Shown here: positions 55,439 to 63,963 of the stretch, in pieces
Position numbering within the stretch: the stretch's first letter is position 1
How the letters are laid out: every line of letters begins with the position of its first letter
Origin: Acidobacteriota bacterium
Lineage (GTDB): Bacteria > Acidobacteriota > Thermoanaerobaculia > Multivoradales > J023
Direction: 5' to 3'
DNA: 64,000 bases
Assembly (NCBI GenBank): GCA_029263395.1
Contig: JAJCXO010000128.1
Span: 1-64,000 of the forward strand
Program-made: the position numbers and the translations under genes
The notes under the pieces: model-generated
What the model was told of the DNA's origin: nothing
What the model saw: only the letters and a program-made list of their open reading frames with translations
Databases searched by the model: none

Positions 55439-57919
55439 ATGCCGGCCTCATCAACTGGCCGCCCGAAAAGCAGCTCTCAGCAGGAGGCCAGCTCGCACGC
55501 TGGGCCGACTATGAGCAAGGAACTCAGGGCGTTGATCGAGGAGATGCTGGAAGGCAAAACTCGACTCCACAGCTATAACGCGATCTTGAAGAAAAGCCGC
55601 GCCGACCAAGCTGCAATTGCCCTCGAAGCTTTCGAATTGGCGGCTGATCCGTGGGACTTCGACAAGCGATATCCACAACAGAACAACTTCTGGTTTCGCC
55701 AAGCCCTCTTTACCCTCGGCAGCCAATTGCTTCGCCGCAAGCTAAACTGGACCTCCGAGCAACTGAACCGGTTGGTCACGTTGGCGACAGACTTGAAGAT
55801 GCCCACCACCGGTGTGGTTCGCTCACTCGAACTCTTTGAGCGAGAGGGCGATGGCCGACAAGAGCTTCCCCCAGCAATTGAGGACTTGGTGCGTGCACTC
55901 CGTCAAACCAACTACCCAACTCAGAGCACATGGCGACTTGTTGAGCGACTCGAGGTGATCCTCGAGCGTCGGCGGGCGACAGATGGTCGACGATCGCTGC
56001 AAAGCCTGGTTCACGGGCAGGATCTCTGGTCTGCCACCCTGCTGGAGGCGATCACACCCTCGAAGAGCTTTGACCCATGGCGCAACCTGATCGAGCACTG
56101 CACCAAGGCTCGGTCCGCGAGTCCGAGCAAGCGATGGCAGCGGCGCTCAACCGAGTTGGTCTCGGCGATCGGCACGGTGTCTTTTGGTGACACTGTCGGG
56201 CGGACTTTATCGGCAGTGGGACTAGAGAACCCGAGCTCCGCTCACGCCCTCGACGCAACGCTCCTCGACGACCGCGATACGGATCTGCTTCGTGGGCTTA
56301 TCTGGTCTACCCTGTTGAGCCCAGGCGACGACATCATCCCCGTCCTCGGCCAGACGGCCGACCTATGTTTTTGCAAAATCAGAGATCACGGCCCGCGCAA
56401 TATCAAGATCGGCAACGCCTGCTTGACTGCGCTCAGTCTTCGCGACGAATTGAACGCGGTGGGCGAGCTCAGCCGCTTGAGAGCTCGAGCCAAGCACCCT
56501 TCGACACGGCAGCAGCTCGACAAGGCCCTCGAGCGCGCCGCCGAGCGCTTGGGTATGGACCGTGACGACCTCGAGGAGTTGGCTGTCCCCTCGTTTGGCC
56601 TCCAAGAGGTCGGGAGGCAGAGGCATCTAGTCGACGTCTTCACCGCGGAGATTCTGGTTGAGGCTGGGGGAGATGTTGTCCTGCGTTGGATTCTAGGCAA
56701 CGGCAAAGTCCAGAAGTCTGTGCCCAAGATCGTCCGTGAGAACCATGCTGAGCCTCTCAAGACGCTTCGCAAGTCCATACGCGATATCCGTAAGGCACGG
56801 CAGGCGCTGATCGCGCGGCTTGAACAACTCTATCTAAGGCCACGAGTATGGGCGATATCTGACTGGCATGAGCGATATGCGGAACATCCTCTGATGGGAA
56901 CTCTCGCCCGACGGCTGATTTGGAGAGCCGGCAATACGGACGGAAGCGATCAGACTCTCATCTTCTTCAGTGACGGTCGCTGGCGGGGTGAGGACGGCCA
57001 GCAAGTGGATCTCGAGGCGACTCGGCAGGTGGCACTTTGGCACCCGATCGAGAGTCCGCCTGAAATAGTTCACAGGTGGCGCCAAATTTTGCACCAACAT
57101 GGTGTGATCCAACCCTTCAAACAAACTCACCGTGAGATCTACATTCTCACCGACGCCGAGCGCCAGACGGGGACGTACACGAACCGCTTTGCAGCACACA
57201 TCTTGCGTCAGCATCAGTTCGCGGCAATAGCCCAAGCTCGCGGCTGGCAATACCACTTGATGGGCGCTTTCGATTCACACAACTCCCCGACCCTGAAACT
57301 TCCCCAACTCGACCTTAGGGTTGAGCTCTGGCTCGAGACGGGTGAAGACGAGGGCACGACCGAAATGGGGATTTATCACTGTGTGGCGACCGATTGCGTG
57401 CGCTTCGTTCGTCCTTCAGGTGAAGCACTGCCGCTCGAATCCCTTCCAGAACTAACCTTCTCCGAAGTGATGCGCGATGTTGATCTCTTTGTAGGTGTCA
57501 CGAGTATTGGCAACGATCCGAATTGGATCGATCACACAGATGCGCCCCATCGAGCTTACTGGCAGGACTACGCTTTCGGAGAATTGGGAACCATGGCGCA
57601 AAACCGGCGGCAGGTGCTCGAACGCGTGGTCCAGCGTCTGAAGATTGCCAAAAAATGTTCGTTCAGCGAGCGTTTTCTGATCGTGCAGGGGCAGCTGCGC
57701 ACCTACAAAATTCATCTCGGAAGTGGCAATATCCTGATGTCCCCGAACGACGCCTATCTTTGTATCGTCACCGGGGTTGTGCCTCGTCGCAGCAGTGCCC
57801 AACTTATTCTGCCTTTCGAGGGCGATAGCGTTGCCAGAACGATACTGAGCAAGGCATTCTTGCTGGCTGATGATCACAAGATCAAAGACCCGTCGATCAC
57901 CAGTCAGTTTCGCTCGTAG
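55439..57919 (+). CDS. DUF4132-family protein (MolR-like C-terminus)
   Basis: About 826 aa, soluble, no signal peptide. ATG at 55439 has GGAG upstream; a TTG at 55421 overlaps the preceding stop and an ATG at 55511 begins the conserved-looking MSKELRALIEEMLEGKTRLH. The N-terminal ~440 residues are helical-repeat-like (LEVILERRRATDGRRSLQSL). The DUF4132 region starts near 465 with PRVWAISDWHERYAEHPLMG and TLARRLIWRAGN. A C-terminal DUF7737-type end includes HLGSGNILMSPNDAYLCIV (~760). Proteins of this family, including E. coli MolR, have no established biochemical role. It is translated directly after the Gly-Gly protein, implying a shared function. Confidence 0.85.
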   Translation: MPASSTGRPKSSSQQEASSHAGPTMSKELRALIEEMLEGKTRLHSYNAILKKSRADQAAIALEAFELAADPWDFDKRYPQQNNFWFRQALFTLGSQLLRRKLNWTSEQLNRLVTLATDLKMPTTGVVRSLELFEREGDGRQELPPAIEDLVRALRQTNYPTQSTWRLVERLEVILERRRATDGRRSLQSLVHGQDLWSATLLEAITPSKSFDPWRNLIEHCTKARSASPSKRWQRRSTELVSAIGTVSFGDTVGRTLSAVGLENPSSAHALDATLLDDRDTDLLRGLIWSTLLSPGDDIIPVLGQTADLCFCKIRDHGPRNIKIGNACLTALSLRDELNAVGELSRLRARAKHPSTRQQLDKALERAAERLGMDRDDLEELAVPSFGLQEVGRQRHLVDVFTAEILVEAGGDVVLRWILGNGKVQKSVPKIVRENHAEPLKTLRKSIRDIRKARQALIARLEQLYLRPRVWAISDWHERYAEHPLMGTLARRLIWRAGNTDGSDQTLIFFSDGRWRGEDGQQVDLEATRQVALWHPIESPPEIVHRWRQILHQHGVIQPFKQTHREIYILTDAERQTGTYTNRFAAHILRQHQFAAIAQARGWQYHLMGAFDSHNSPTLKLPQLDLRVELWLETGEDEGTTEMGIYHCVATDCVRFVRPSGEALPLESLPELTFSEVMRDVDLFVGVTSIGNDPNWIDHTDAPHRAYWQDYAFGELGTMAQNRRQVLERVVQRLKIAKKCSFSERFLIVQGQLRTYKIHLGSGNILMSPNDAYLCIVTGVVPRRSSAQLILPFEGDSVARTILSKAFLLADDHKIKDPSITSQFRS

Positions 57920-57937
57920 GCCGATTGCCAAATCGGC
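57920..57937 (+). terminator. Hairpin after the DUF4132 gene
   Basis: GCCGATT and AATCGGC pair around a 4-base loop immediately after the TAG stop, between convergent genes. No T-run; likely the cassette's transcript end or a bidirectional stop. Confidence 0.4.
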
Positions 57938-57979
57938 TATGTCCGCGGGCCTACAGGCAGCGCAGCAGGCCAGCTTCGC

Positions 57980-60346
57980 CTATCGACCGCTGGGCAGCCA
58001 GGTCACAAAGGTCCGGGGGGATCCATCCGAGACGTAGGTGTAGGTGCCTCCTGGACGCATCGGTACTCGCCGACCGGTGGTTTGGTCGAACAGTCGCAAC
58101 CGTCGGACGATCGATCTGGGGCCATCCCAAGACAGGGTCACTTCCTCCACCTCCGACGACGCCCGCACCTCGAAGATCCAGCGTTCGCGGCGAGGGTGAC
58201 GTCTCAACCGATGGAAGTCGGTCGAATAGTCGCCCGCCTGATCACCCCATGTGGGGTGCGGAAACACCACCGTGAGAAAGGGTGACGCAAACGGCGCAAG
58301 CTCTTTCAGATCGTGGAGATCTGGACCCGTTCGACTCGTCGGCAGCTGCCCGTAGAGATTTCCATCGTCGCGTAACCCGTCCGCCTCGGCGATCAGCCGG
58401 ACAAACCACGGTTCGGAGCCAGGCCTCGCCTTCTCTAGTAGCGGGGGTTGCCATTGAGCTTGCCGCGCCTGAGCGATGGGCGCAAAACTCGAGCTGCCAC
58501 AACTCGAGGACGCCCTTGCCGGGATGCGTAACGCAATACCTGACTTGAACGCCTTGACCCACATCGCGTCGAACTCCGACAACGTGCCTTCGGCGCCGGG
58601 AGTGCTGCCATCGAATGGTGAGTACGCCGAGCCATTCCATTGGGTCATGGTCCGTGACATCACACAGCTAGCGTCAGCCGGCACCATGTCGCAGGCTCGC
58701 ATCGAACCGACTACCGGATCAGCCTGGTCCAGGGTCAACACCGAAGCACCGTCGACGACCCGAACATCAGCCCAGCAGACGTCGAAGCCGAAGGGGTGGC
58801 CGACGAGATTCGAGAGGCCGGCCGGGTCGGCAACCAAGGCGACCTCGGTCACCGTTGGCGACAGCGAACTGATCGCCACCGTCTCGCCCGCATCAGCGGT
58901 TTTGATCCAATACCCAACACCCATTTCGAGGGCGCTGCCGAGGGTCAAGGCGGTGTAGGCGCCAGCGGCCTCGTCGCGCTCGTAAACGATCCAATCGACA
59001 CCGTAGGTGCCGGTCATGTCGTCGCCAAATACGTCAGCCACGGTGTTGGCCGCGCCGGGATCGCAAGGTAAGGAGACCATCTTCCACTGCCCGGCGGTCA
59101 GGGCCACGCTGGCGGAACACGGGCTCTGGAAACGCTGGGCGAAAACTCCGGACAGATCGCCATCCTGCCCGATGGTTCCGGGCCTGTCACTGATCCAGGT
59201 GGCCAGGAAGTTGCCGGCATCGTCCATGGCAACCGCCGAAAAAGCCTGCCGGCCGGTGGTGTAGGTATTGGCTTGGAATTCACTACCCACCGCCGTGTCC
59301 GAATTATCGAGGAGCTGGCCAAAAGTCCCGGAGCGGTCACCGTCCTGGCCATTCAAGCTGCCCCAGACCACCACCATATTGCCATTCCCTGAACGATCGA
59401 TATGAGGGACCGACTGGCTGCCGGTGGTGTAGGTGTTGATTTGGAATTCGCCGCCGTCGAAGGTGCCATCATTCTCGAAACGTTGGCCGAAAATGCCGTC
59501 ACCATCCCCGTCCTGGTCATAGCTGCGCCAGGCGACGACAAACTCTCCGTCGAGATCGTAGATCGCTTCGGCATTGCGCTGGGAACTCGCGGTAGTGGTG
59601 TTGACAGAGAACTCGCTACCGGCTGCGGTCCCCGAGCTGGTGAACCGTTGGCCGTCGACTTCCGAAAATCCAGTGTTCCACACCACCACAAATTCGCCCG
59701 ACTCGGCCATCGCGACGTTGGGATAAATCTGTAAGCCGGCGGTGACGGTATTAGCTTGGAATTCGCCGCCCACCGGGTTGGCGCTGGCGTCGAACCGTTG
59801 GCCGAAGACACCCCAGGAATTGCCATCCTGGGTGTAGCTATTCCACGCCACCACAAAATCACCGCCCTGAGTCATGGCGATGTCGGGCTGCATCTGGGTG
59901 CTGGTGGTGTAGCTATTGAGGGTGAATTCGCCGCCGACCATGGCTCCCGAGCTCGAGAAGCGCTGGCCAACGATGTCACCGGTGCTCCAGACGACAATAA
60001 AGTTGCCGTCGCCATCCATCGCCACGTCGGGATAGGACTGCGAGCCGACGGTGGTGGTGTTGACCTGGAACTCGCCGCCGACCGTGGCGCCGCTGCTGTC
60101 GTAACGCTGGGCGAAGATCCCGTCCGAAGACCCGTCCTGGATCGAACTGCTCCAAGCAACCAGGAAGTCACCACGGCCACTCGCCGCCACCGCAACACGC
60201 CATTGGTTGTTGGTGGTGTACGTATTGACCTGAAACTCGCTACCTGTTGGCGTCTGCGCCTGAGCAGGCATCGCCCAACCGACCGTAAACGCCAGGGACA
60301 GCGCCAGAGCCAGAGCAAAAAAGGTGTGCGTCTCTTCGTATTTCAT
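57980..60346 (-). CDS. Exported protein with seven propeller-type repeats
   Basis: A 788-aa exported protein. ATG at 60346 follows GAGGAAGG; signal peptide ends at AMPAQAQ. Seven repeats of ~48-57 residues fill residues ~30-420, each with G(S/G)EFxxNxYTT, P(D/N)VAM, G(N/D)FxVxW and (F/V)xQRF(D/E). Seven copies fit a seven-bladed beta-propeller. After CSASVALTAGQWKMVSLPCD comes a second domain with DWIVYERDEAAGAYTALTLG and GVGYWIKTADAGETV, typical of exported Acidobacteriota proteins. The C-terminal ~100 residues (FEVRASSEVEEVTLSWDGPR) form an Ig-like end. The ligand is unknown. Confidence 0.8.
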   Translation of the reverse strand: MKYEETHTFFALALALSLAFTVGWAMPAQAQTPTGSEFQVNTYTTNNQWRVAVAASGRGDFLVAWSSSIQDGSSDGIFAQRYDSSGATVGGEFQVNTTTVGSQSYPDVAMDGDGNFIVVWSTGDIVGQRFSSSGAMVGGEFTLNSYTTSTQMQPDIAMTQGGDFVVAWNSYTQDGNSWGVFGQRFDASANPVGGEFQANTVTAGLQIYPNVAMAESGEFVVVWNTGFSEVDGQRFTSSGTAAGSEFSVNTTTASSQRNAEAIYDLDGEFVVAWRSYDQDGDGDGIFGQRFENDGTFDGGEFQINTYTTGSQSVPHIDRSGNGNMVVVWGSLNGQDGDRSGTFGQLLDNSDTAVGSEFQANTYTTGRQAFSAVAMDDAGNFLATWISDRPGTIGQDGDLSGVFAQRFQSPCSASVALTAGQWKMVSLPCDPGAANTVADVFGDDMTGTYGVDWIVYERDEAAGAYTALTLGSALEMGVGYWIKTADAGETVAISSLSPTVTEVALVADPAGLSNLVGHPFGFDVCWADVRVVDGASVLTLDQADPVVGSMRACDMVPADASCVMSRTMTQWNGSAYSPFDGSTPGAEGTLSEFDAMWVKAFKSGIALRIPARASSSCGSSSFAPIAQARQAQWQPPLLEKARPGSEPWFVRLIAEADGLRDDGNLYGQLPTSRTGPDLHDLKELAPFASPFLTVVFPHPTWGDQAGDYSTDFHRLRRHPRRERWIFEVRASSEVEEVTLSWDGPRSIVRRLRLFDQTTGRRVPMRPGGTYTYVSDGSPRTFVTWLPSGR

Positions 60347-60484
60347 ATCATGCCTTCCTCGTTGGAATGCCATCAAAAAAGCGGCTCGATTTCCATTTTA
60401 TACTCTGAAGTGTCCCGCTCTTGAGCACGGCACCTTCTCCCCCGTCGCCAAAATCACTGGCTTGGTCCCCTGTCTACCGAACCC

Positions 60485-60513
60485 ATCGGCGACCCAGCAC
60501 CGGGGTCGCCGAT
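60485..60513. terminator. Strong 11-bp hairpin between the TVP38 and propeller genes
   Basis: atcggcgaccc (60485-60495) and gggtcgccgat (60503-60513) are perfect complements around seven bases. It lies 120 bases beyond the TVP38 stop and 139 bases before the propeller-gene start, so it may end one transcript or regulate the other. No T-run. Confidence 0.4.
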
Positions 60514-60632
60514 CCACCGCTGGCAGGACCTACCACTCGCGACAGTGGGGCATCACTCAAAATGAAGCTTGGTAGAGTCGCCGAGGCTGTCTTTCCGAGC
60601 ACCTGATTCGTGCGAGCTTGCGTCAGTGGCGA

Positions 60633-61367
60633 TCAAGTTCGAGGCCGCACCGACCTCGACGACCTCGACGCCCGCAACTGACGGTAGCGACCGAGACGAT
60701 TGCGTTGCTGCTTCCACCACGGAATGCCGATCAGCAAGTTCAAGACCGTGAAACATGCCAGGTAGGCGGCGCCAGTGACCAGCCGATGGCCTTCACCAAC
60801 CAGCAACTCGGCGATGAAGTAAGTTTGGATCGCGGTAGCCGGGATCAACCCGACCATCGACGCCCCCAGGAACGACACAGCCGGCACCCCGGCCAGCGCC
60901 GAACCAAAGTTGACGACCGAAAACGGCAGCGGCAAGAAACGGGTCTGGACGATCGGCCAGAAGCCGGAACGCTCGAACGACCGCGCCATCCGACGCACCC
61001 GCTTGCCGGCCAATGCCTCGAGCGCATCGTGCCCCAGTAGCCGTCCCACCAGAAAGCTCGCCGCCGCTCCCAGAAACAGCCCGGTCAGGTTGTAGAGCGA
61101 ACCGACCACCGGGCCAAATAAAGCGCCGCCAATCAGCAGCGGTGACGGCGGCAACGCCACCACGGACACCATCACATACAGCCCGATCAACACCAGTGGC
61201 CCCCACCACATAGCCCGCACCTTCGCCATTAGTCCCTTGATGCCCTCTTCGGTGAGAACTTCCCCCACCGGCGCCCATTGCACCAAGAGCCCACCGCAAA
61301 CCAAGAGCAGCAAAAAGGCGGCGAACCGCAGCAAAACCGGGCGTGGCAGAGCGCGGATCGATTTCAT
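60633..61367 (-). CDS. TVP38/TMEM64-family inner-membrane protein
   Basis: A 244-aa polytopic membrane protein of the DedA/VTT superfamily, whose members act in lipid scrambling or membrane homeostasis. Helices at ~12-35 (VLLRFAAFLLLLVCGGLLVQ), ~55-75 (WGPLVLIGLYVMVSVVALPP) and later. The conserved VTT core is GGALFGPVVGSLYNLTGLFL with GAAASFLVGRLLG, then the re-entrant FWPIVQTRFLPLPFSVVNFG. Both reentrant-loop motifs look intact. The C-terminus is basic (LGRYRQLRASRSSRSVRP). It follows the RTX gene by 121 bp on the same strand but a terminator-like hairpin lies between. Confidence 0.9.
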   Translation of the reverse strand: MKSIRALPRPVLLRFAAFLLLLVCGGLLVQWAPVGEVLTEEGIKGLMAKVRAMWWGPLVLIGLYVMVSVVALPPSPLLIGGALFGPVVGSLYNLTGLFLGAAASFLVGRLLGHDALEALAGKRVRRMARSFERSGFWPIVQTRFLPLPFSVVNFGSALAGVPAVSFLGASMVGLIPATAIQTYFIAELLVGEGHRLVTGAAYLACFTVLNLLIGIPWWKQQRNRLGRYRQLRASRSSRSVRPRT

Positions 61368-61440
61368 CGTCCGCGGATCCTACTCGATCGCCGAGACGGG
61401 CGCCGTCCGATCACCAATCGACAGCTGACCACAAGAGAAT

Positions 61441-61467
61441 GGCGGAGGCCTGGAAACAGCCCCCGCC
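61441..61467 (-). terminator. Hairpin terminator after the RTX-type gene
   Basis: ggcggaggc and gcccccgcc pair with one mismatch around a 9-base loop, 22 bases past the RTX stop. The leftward strand continues attctcttg, a weakly T-rich tail. Confidence 0.5.
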
Positions 61468-61488
61468 CAAGAAATCTGAACGTTGTGC

Positions 61489-62370
61489 TTAAACCGGGAT
61501 CAAGCCTTCGATGTTGAAGCTGGCCTCGCAGGTGGTGGCGCCACCAACGGTCCCTTCCTGATCGAAGGCGTTGCCGCCGTCGCAGACGTCTCCGTTGCCG
61601 CTGTCGCCAAACAGGATGTCTTCGCCGTCGTTGCCACGCAGATCGTCGTTGCCGCTGTCGCCGTCGAGGGCATCGTTTCCGGTATCGCCGAACAACCGAT
61701 CGTTACCGGAGCCGCCGCGAATCTTGTCGTCGCCGCGACCGCCAGCAAGCTCTTCATCGCTATCGGCTCCGCCGTCGATGAAGTCATCTCCGTCACCGCC
61801 ACGGATGGTGTCTCGGCCAGCCCCGCCCCAAATCTCATCGTTGCCGCCAGTTCCGTTGATGATGTCGTTGCCATTACCACCGTCGATGGTGTCGGCATCG
61901 CCGAGTTCGGGGAAGAACGAATCACCGGAGATAAGGTCGTTACCCTCGCCACCGAGGATGTTGTCACGGCCGTCACCGCCGTAGACCGTGTCCGACCCGT
62001 CGCCAGCGTGGATGTGGTCAGTCCCCGAGTCACCGTAGATGGTATCTCGGCCACCCTCTCCAAAGAGAAAATCGTCGCCCTGGCCACCGGAAATCCGGTC
62101 GGCACCTGCCCGGCCACAGATGATGTCGTCGCCGCCGAGGCCACGGATATCGTCGTCGCCATTGGTGCCGAGCATCACGTCCGGCCCCGCGGTGCCGTTG
62201 CACTGAACGGCTGGAGCACAGACGATGGTCGGCTTGTAGCCACCACACCGGTCGTCGTCGTCACCACCGGGGGGAAGGATGTCGCCTGCGTAACTCGGAG
62301 TCAGGCTGGCAAGACTGAGGGCAGCGGTCAAGATCAAGGCGCGATACGGACGGATGATTTCGGTACACAT
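61489..62370 (-). CDS. Exported RTX-type (hemolysin-like) calcium-binding repeat protein
   Basis: A 293-aa protein. ATG at 62370 has GGAG eight bases upstream; signal peptide ends at PSYAGD. From ~55 to ~275 it is a near-continuous array of GGxGxDxUx nonapeptides (GLGGDDIICGRAGADRISGG, GGEGNDLISGD, GGNGNDIINGTGGNDEIWGG), forming a calcium-filled parallel beta-roll. The last ~20 residues (TTCEASFNIEGLIPV) follow a Cys-containing segment. A cleavable signal peptide argues against the type I route typical of RTX toxins. The long frame on the opposite strand is a periodicity shadow. It diverges from the sigma-factor operon. Confidence 0.92.
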   Translation of the reverse strand: MCTEIIRPYRALILTAALSLASLTPSYAGDILPPGGDDDDRCGGYKPTIVCAPAVQCNGTAGPDVMLGTNGDDDIRGLGGDDIICGRAGADRISGGQGDDFLFGEGGRDTIYGDSGTDHIHAGDGSDTVYGGDGRDNILGGEGNDLISGDSFFPELGDADTIDGGNGNDIINGTGGNDEIWGGAGRDTIRGGDGDDFIDGGADSDEELAGGRGDDKIRGGSGNDRLFGDTGNDALDGDSGNDDLRGNDGEDILFGDSGNGDVCDGGNAFDQEGTVGGATTCEASFNIEGLIPV

Positions 62371-62670
62371 GATGGAGTCTCCTGATTCGAAACGTTGTTG
62401 AGGCAAATCTTCGTCGATGAGGTGACGCCGCGGGGCAACTTCGTCGGATGTCGATTGGTTGGGTCCCATGACCGTCGCTCTCGGCCGTACAGCACGAAGG
62501 GTGGCGGCAGATTCCCTCAAAATCGGATGAAACTTTTTTCTAGACGAGGGCTGGAGTCGTCCCGTAGTTGGAACAGAAGCCCAAAGGATTCAACCGCTTA
62601 CCTGTGTTATCTTGATTCGTAAGAAAGCTCCTGCCAGCTCGAAATCTTCGACCCATCGTCAACTTTTCCA

Positions 62671-63231
62671 ATGGCCGCATCACACACTGACGAGCAAGCT
62701 CTGCTGGCGCGAGCAGCGACGGACGAAACTGTCTCGAAGCTGCGCCAGACCCTCGAGCGCGTGGTGCAACGAGCCTGCCCACCGTGGATGGCTGCCCACC
62801 GCGACGACCTCGTGCAAGCGGCGGTGTTGAAGGTACTCGCGGTGCAGGAGAAAAAAGGTGAGGGAATCGGCGAGATGCCAGCGTCTTATCTGTATCGAGT
62901 GGCGCATAGCGCCCTTGTCGATGAAATCCGTCGTCACCGCCGCAAGCGCGAAGTTGTGCTCGAGGAAGGTGGCGACACAGTGGAGCAAAGCGAGAGGGTT
63001 CACGATCCGGAGCACGAGGCCAGCAGCCGACAGACGGGACAAGCGATCAAGGATTGTTTGTCCCGGATGAAGGCTGAACGGAAGCGCGCAGTGGCGCTTT
63101 ATCTGCAAGGCACCTCGGTTCCGGAATCCTCGCGAATCCTCGGCTGGAATAGGAAACGAACGGAGAATCTGGTGTTTCGTGGTTTGATGGATCTGAGGCA
63201 ATGTCTGACCAAGAAGGGGATCCGGCCGTGA
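62671..63231 (+). CDS. ECF-type sigma-70 family RNA polymerase sigma factor
   Basis: A 186-aa sigma factor. Region 2 spans ~20-100: AHRDDLVQAAVLKVLA, then SYLYRVAHSALVDEIRRHRR, matching the WL..IARN..ID..R pattern. Region 4 spans ~125-180: CLSRMKAERKRAVALYLQGT and ESSRILGWNRKRTENLVFRG, the helix-turn-helix that reads the -35 box. No clear ribosome site precedes ATG 62671. The stop overlaps the next start by four bases (GTGA), typical of a sigma/anti-sigma pair. The divergent RTX gene may be among its targets; this is inference. Confidence 0.9.
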   Translation: MAASHTDEQALLARAATDETVSKLRQTLERVVQRACPPWMAAHRDDLVQAAVLKVLAVQEKKGEGIGEMPASYLYRVAHSALVDEIRRHRRKREVVLEEGGDTVEQSERVHDPEHEASSRQTGQAIKDCLSRMKAERKRAVALYLQGTSVPESSRILGWNRKRTENLVFRGLMDLRQCLTKKGIRP

Positions 63232-63950
63232 CCGAGCCCGCTGACGGCAAACGGCTACGCGATGCCTGGCAAAGCTTGTCCGAAACCTCGCCGGGCGAGT
63301 CCGCTGGCACCCCGGAAGTCGAGGATGCCGCTATTTGGCGAGCGGTGGCCTCAGAAGGGTCGGTGGACGAACGCGAAGCCATCGTCGATCACATTGCAAA
63401 GGACCCGGCAGCAGCTGAGTCCTGGCGTCTGGCGCAGGAGCTACAACGGGAGTTGGTAGACGTCGAGCCGGGTTGGCGCGGCGTTCCGGTCACCCCGCTG
63501 TGGCGACGCCGCTGGCTAGCCACAGCGGCAGCCCTGCTGTTGGCGGTGGGCCTCGGGCTCGTCACGCGGATCGGCAATCCACCGCACGATCCGTCAGACG
63601 AACCGGTATTTCGAGATCCAGAGGCGATGCAGTTGCTCAGCCTGATCTCGGAAGACGTGCCTCAGGCGCGAGACACCGTGCGGCTGAGGTGGTCCGATGT
63701 TGGTGAAGACGTACGCTACACCGTGCGCATTCTCGGCTCCGACCTCGAACCCATCAGCGTGCACCGTGAGCTGACCAGCACGGATGTCCAGATCCCGCCA
63801 GAGCGGCTGAGTGAGGTTGCAGCGGGGGAACGCCTGCTGTGGCAAGTCGAAGCCCGTTGGCCGGATGGCCGGACCCTCGTGTCATCAACGTTCTTTCTCG
63901 AATTGACTCCCGCCCTGCCCCGCTCCACACCACCTGACCTTCCCCAATGA
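63228..63950 (+). CDS. Putative membrane anti-sigma factor
   Basis: About 240 aa. GTG at 63228 is chosen because it overlaps the sigma stop and has GGGGA seven bases upstream. N-terminal cytoplasmic part ~1-90 has AIWRAVASEGSVDEREAIVD then HIAKDPAAAESWRLAQELQR, the helical shape of zinc-less anti-sigma domains. One transmembrane helix (WLATAAALLLAVGLGLVTRI, ~95-115). The periplasmic part holds a fibronectin-like segment (VRLRWSDVGEDVRYTVRILG, RLLWQVEARWPDGRTLVSST). No HxxxCxxC motif is present. The operon position is the main argument for the anti-sigma role. Confidence 0.7.
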   Translation: MTEPADGKRLRDAWQSLSETSPGESAGTPEVEDAAIWRAVASEGSVDEREAIVDHIAKDPAAAESWRLAQELQRELVDVEPGWRGVPVTPLWRRRWLATAAALLLAVGLGLVTRIGNPPHDPSDEPVFRDPEAMQLLSLISEDVPQARDTVRLRWSDVGEDVRYTVRILGSDLEPISVHRELTSTDVQIPPERLSEVAAGERLLWQVEARWPDGRTLVSSTFFLELTPALPRSTPPDLPQ

Positions 63951-63963
63951 TAGGAGCTTTCCC

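Noticed and set aside
61483-62385. Long + strand frame (~300 codons) rich in Val/Ala opposite the RTX gene
   Set aside because: It mirrors the GGxGxD nonapeptide periodicity of the leftward gene; no start signal or homology.
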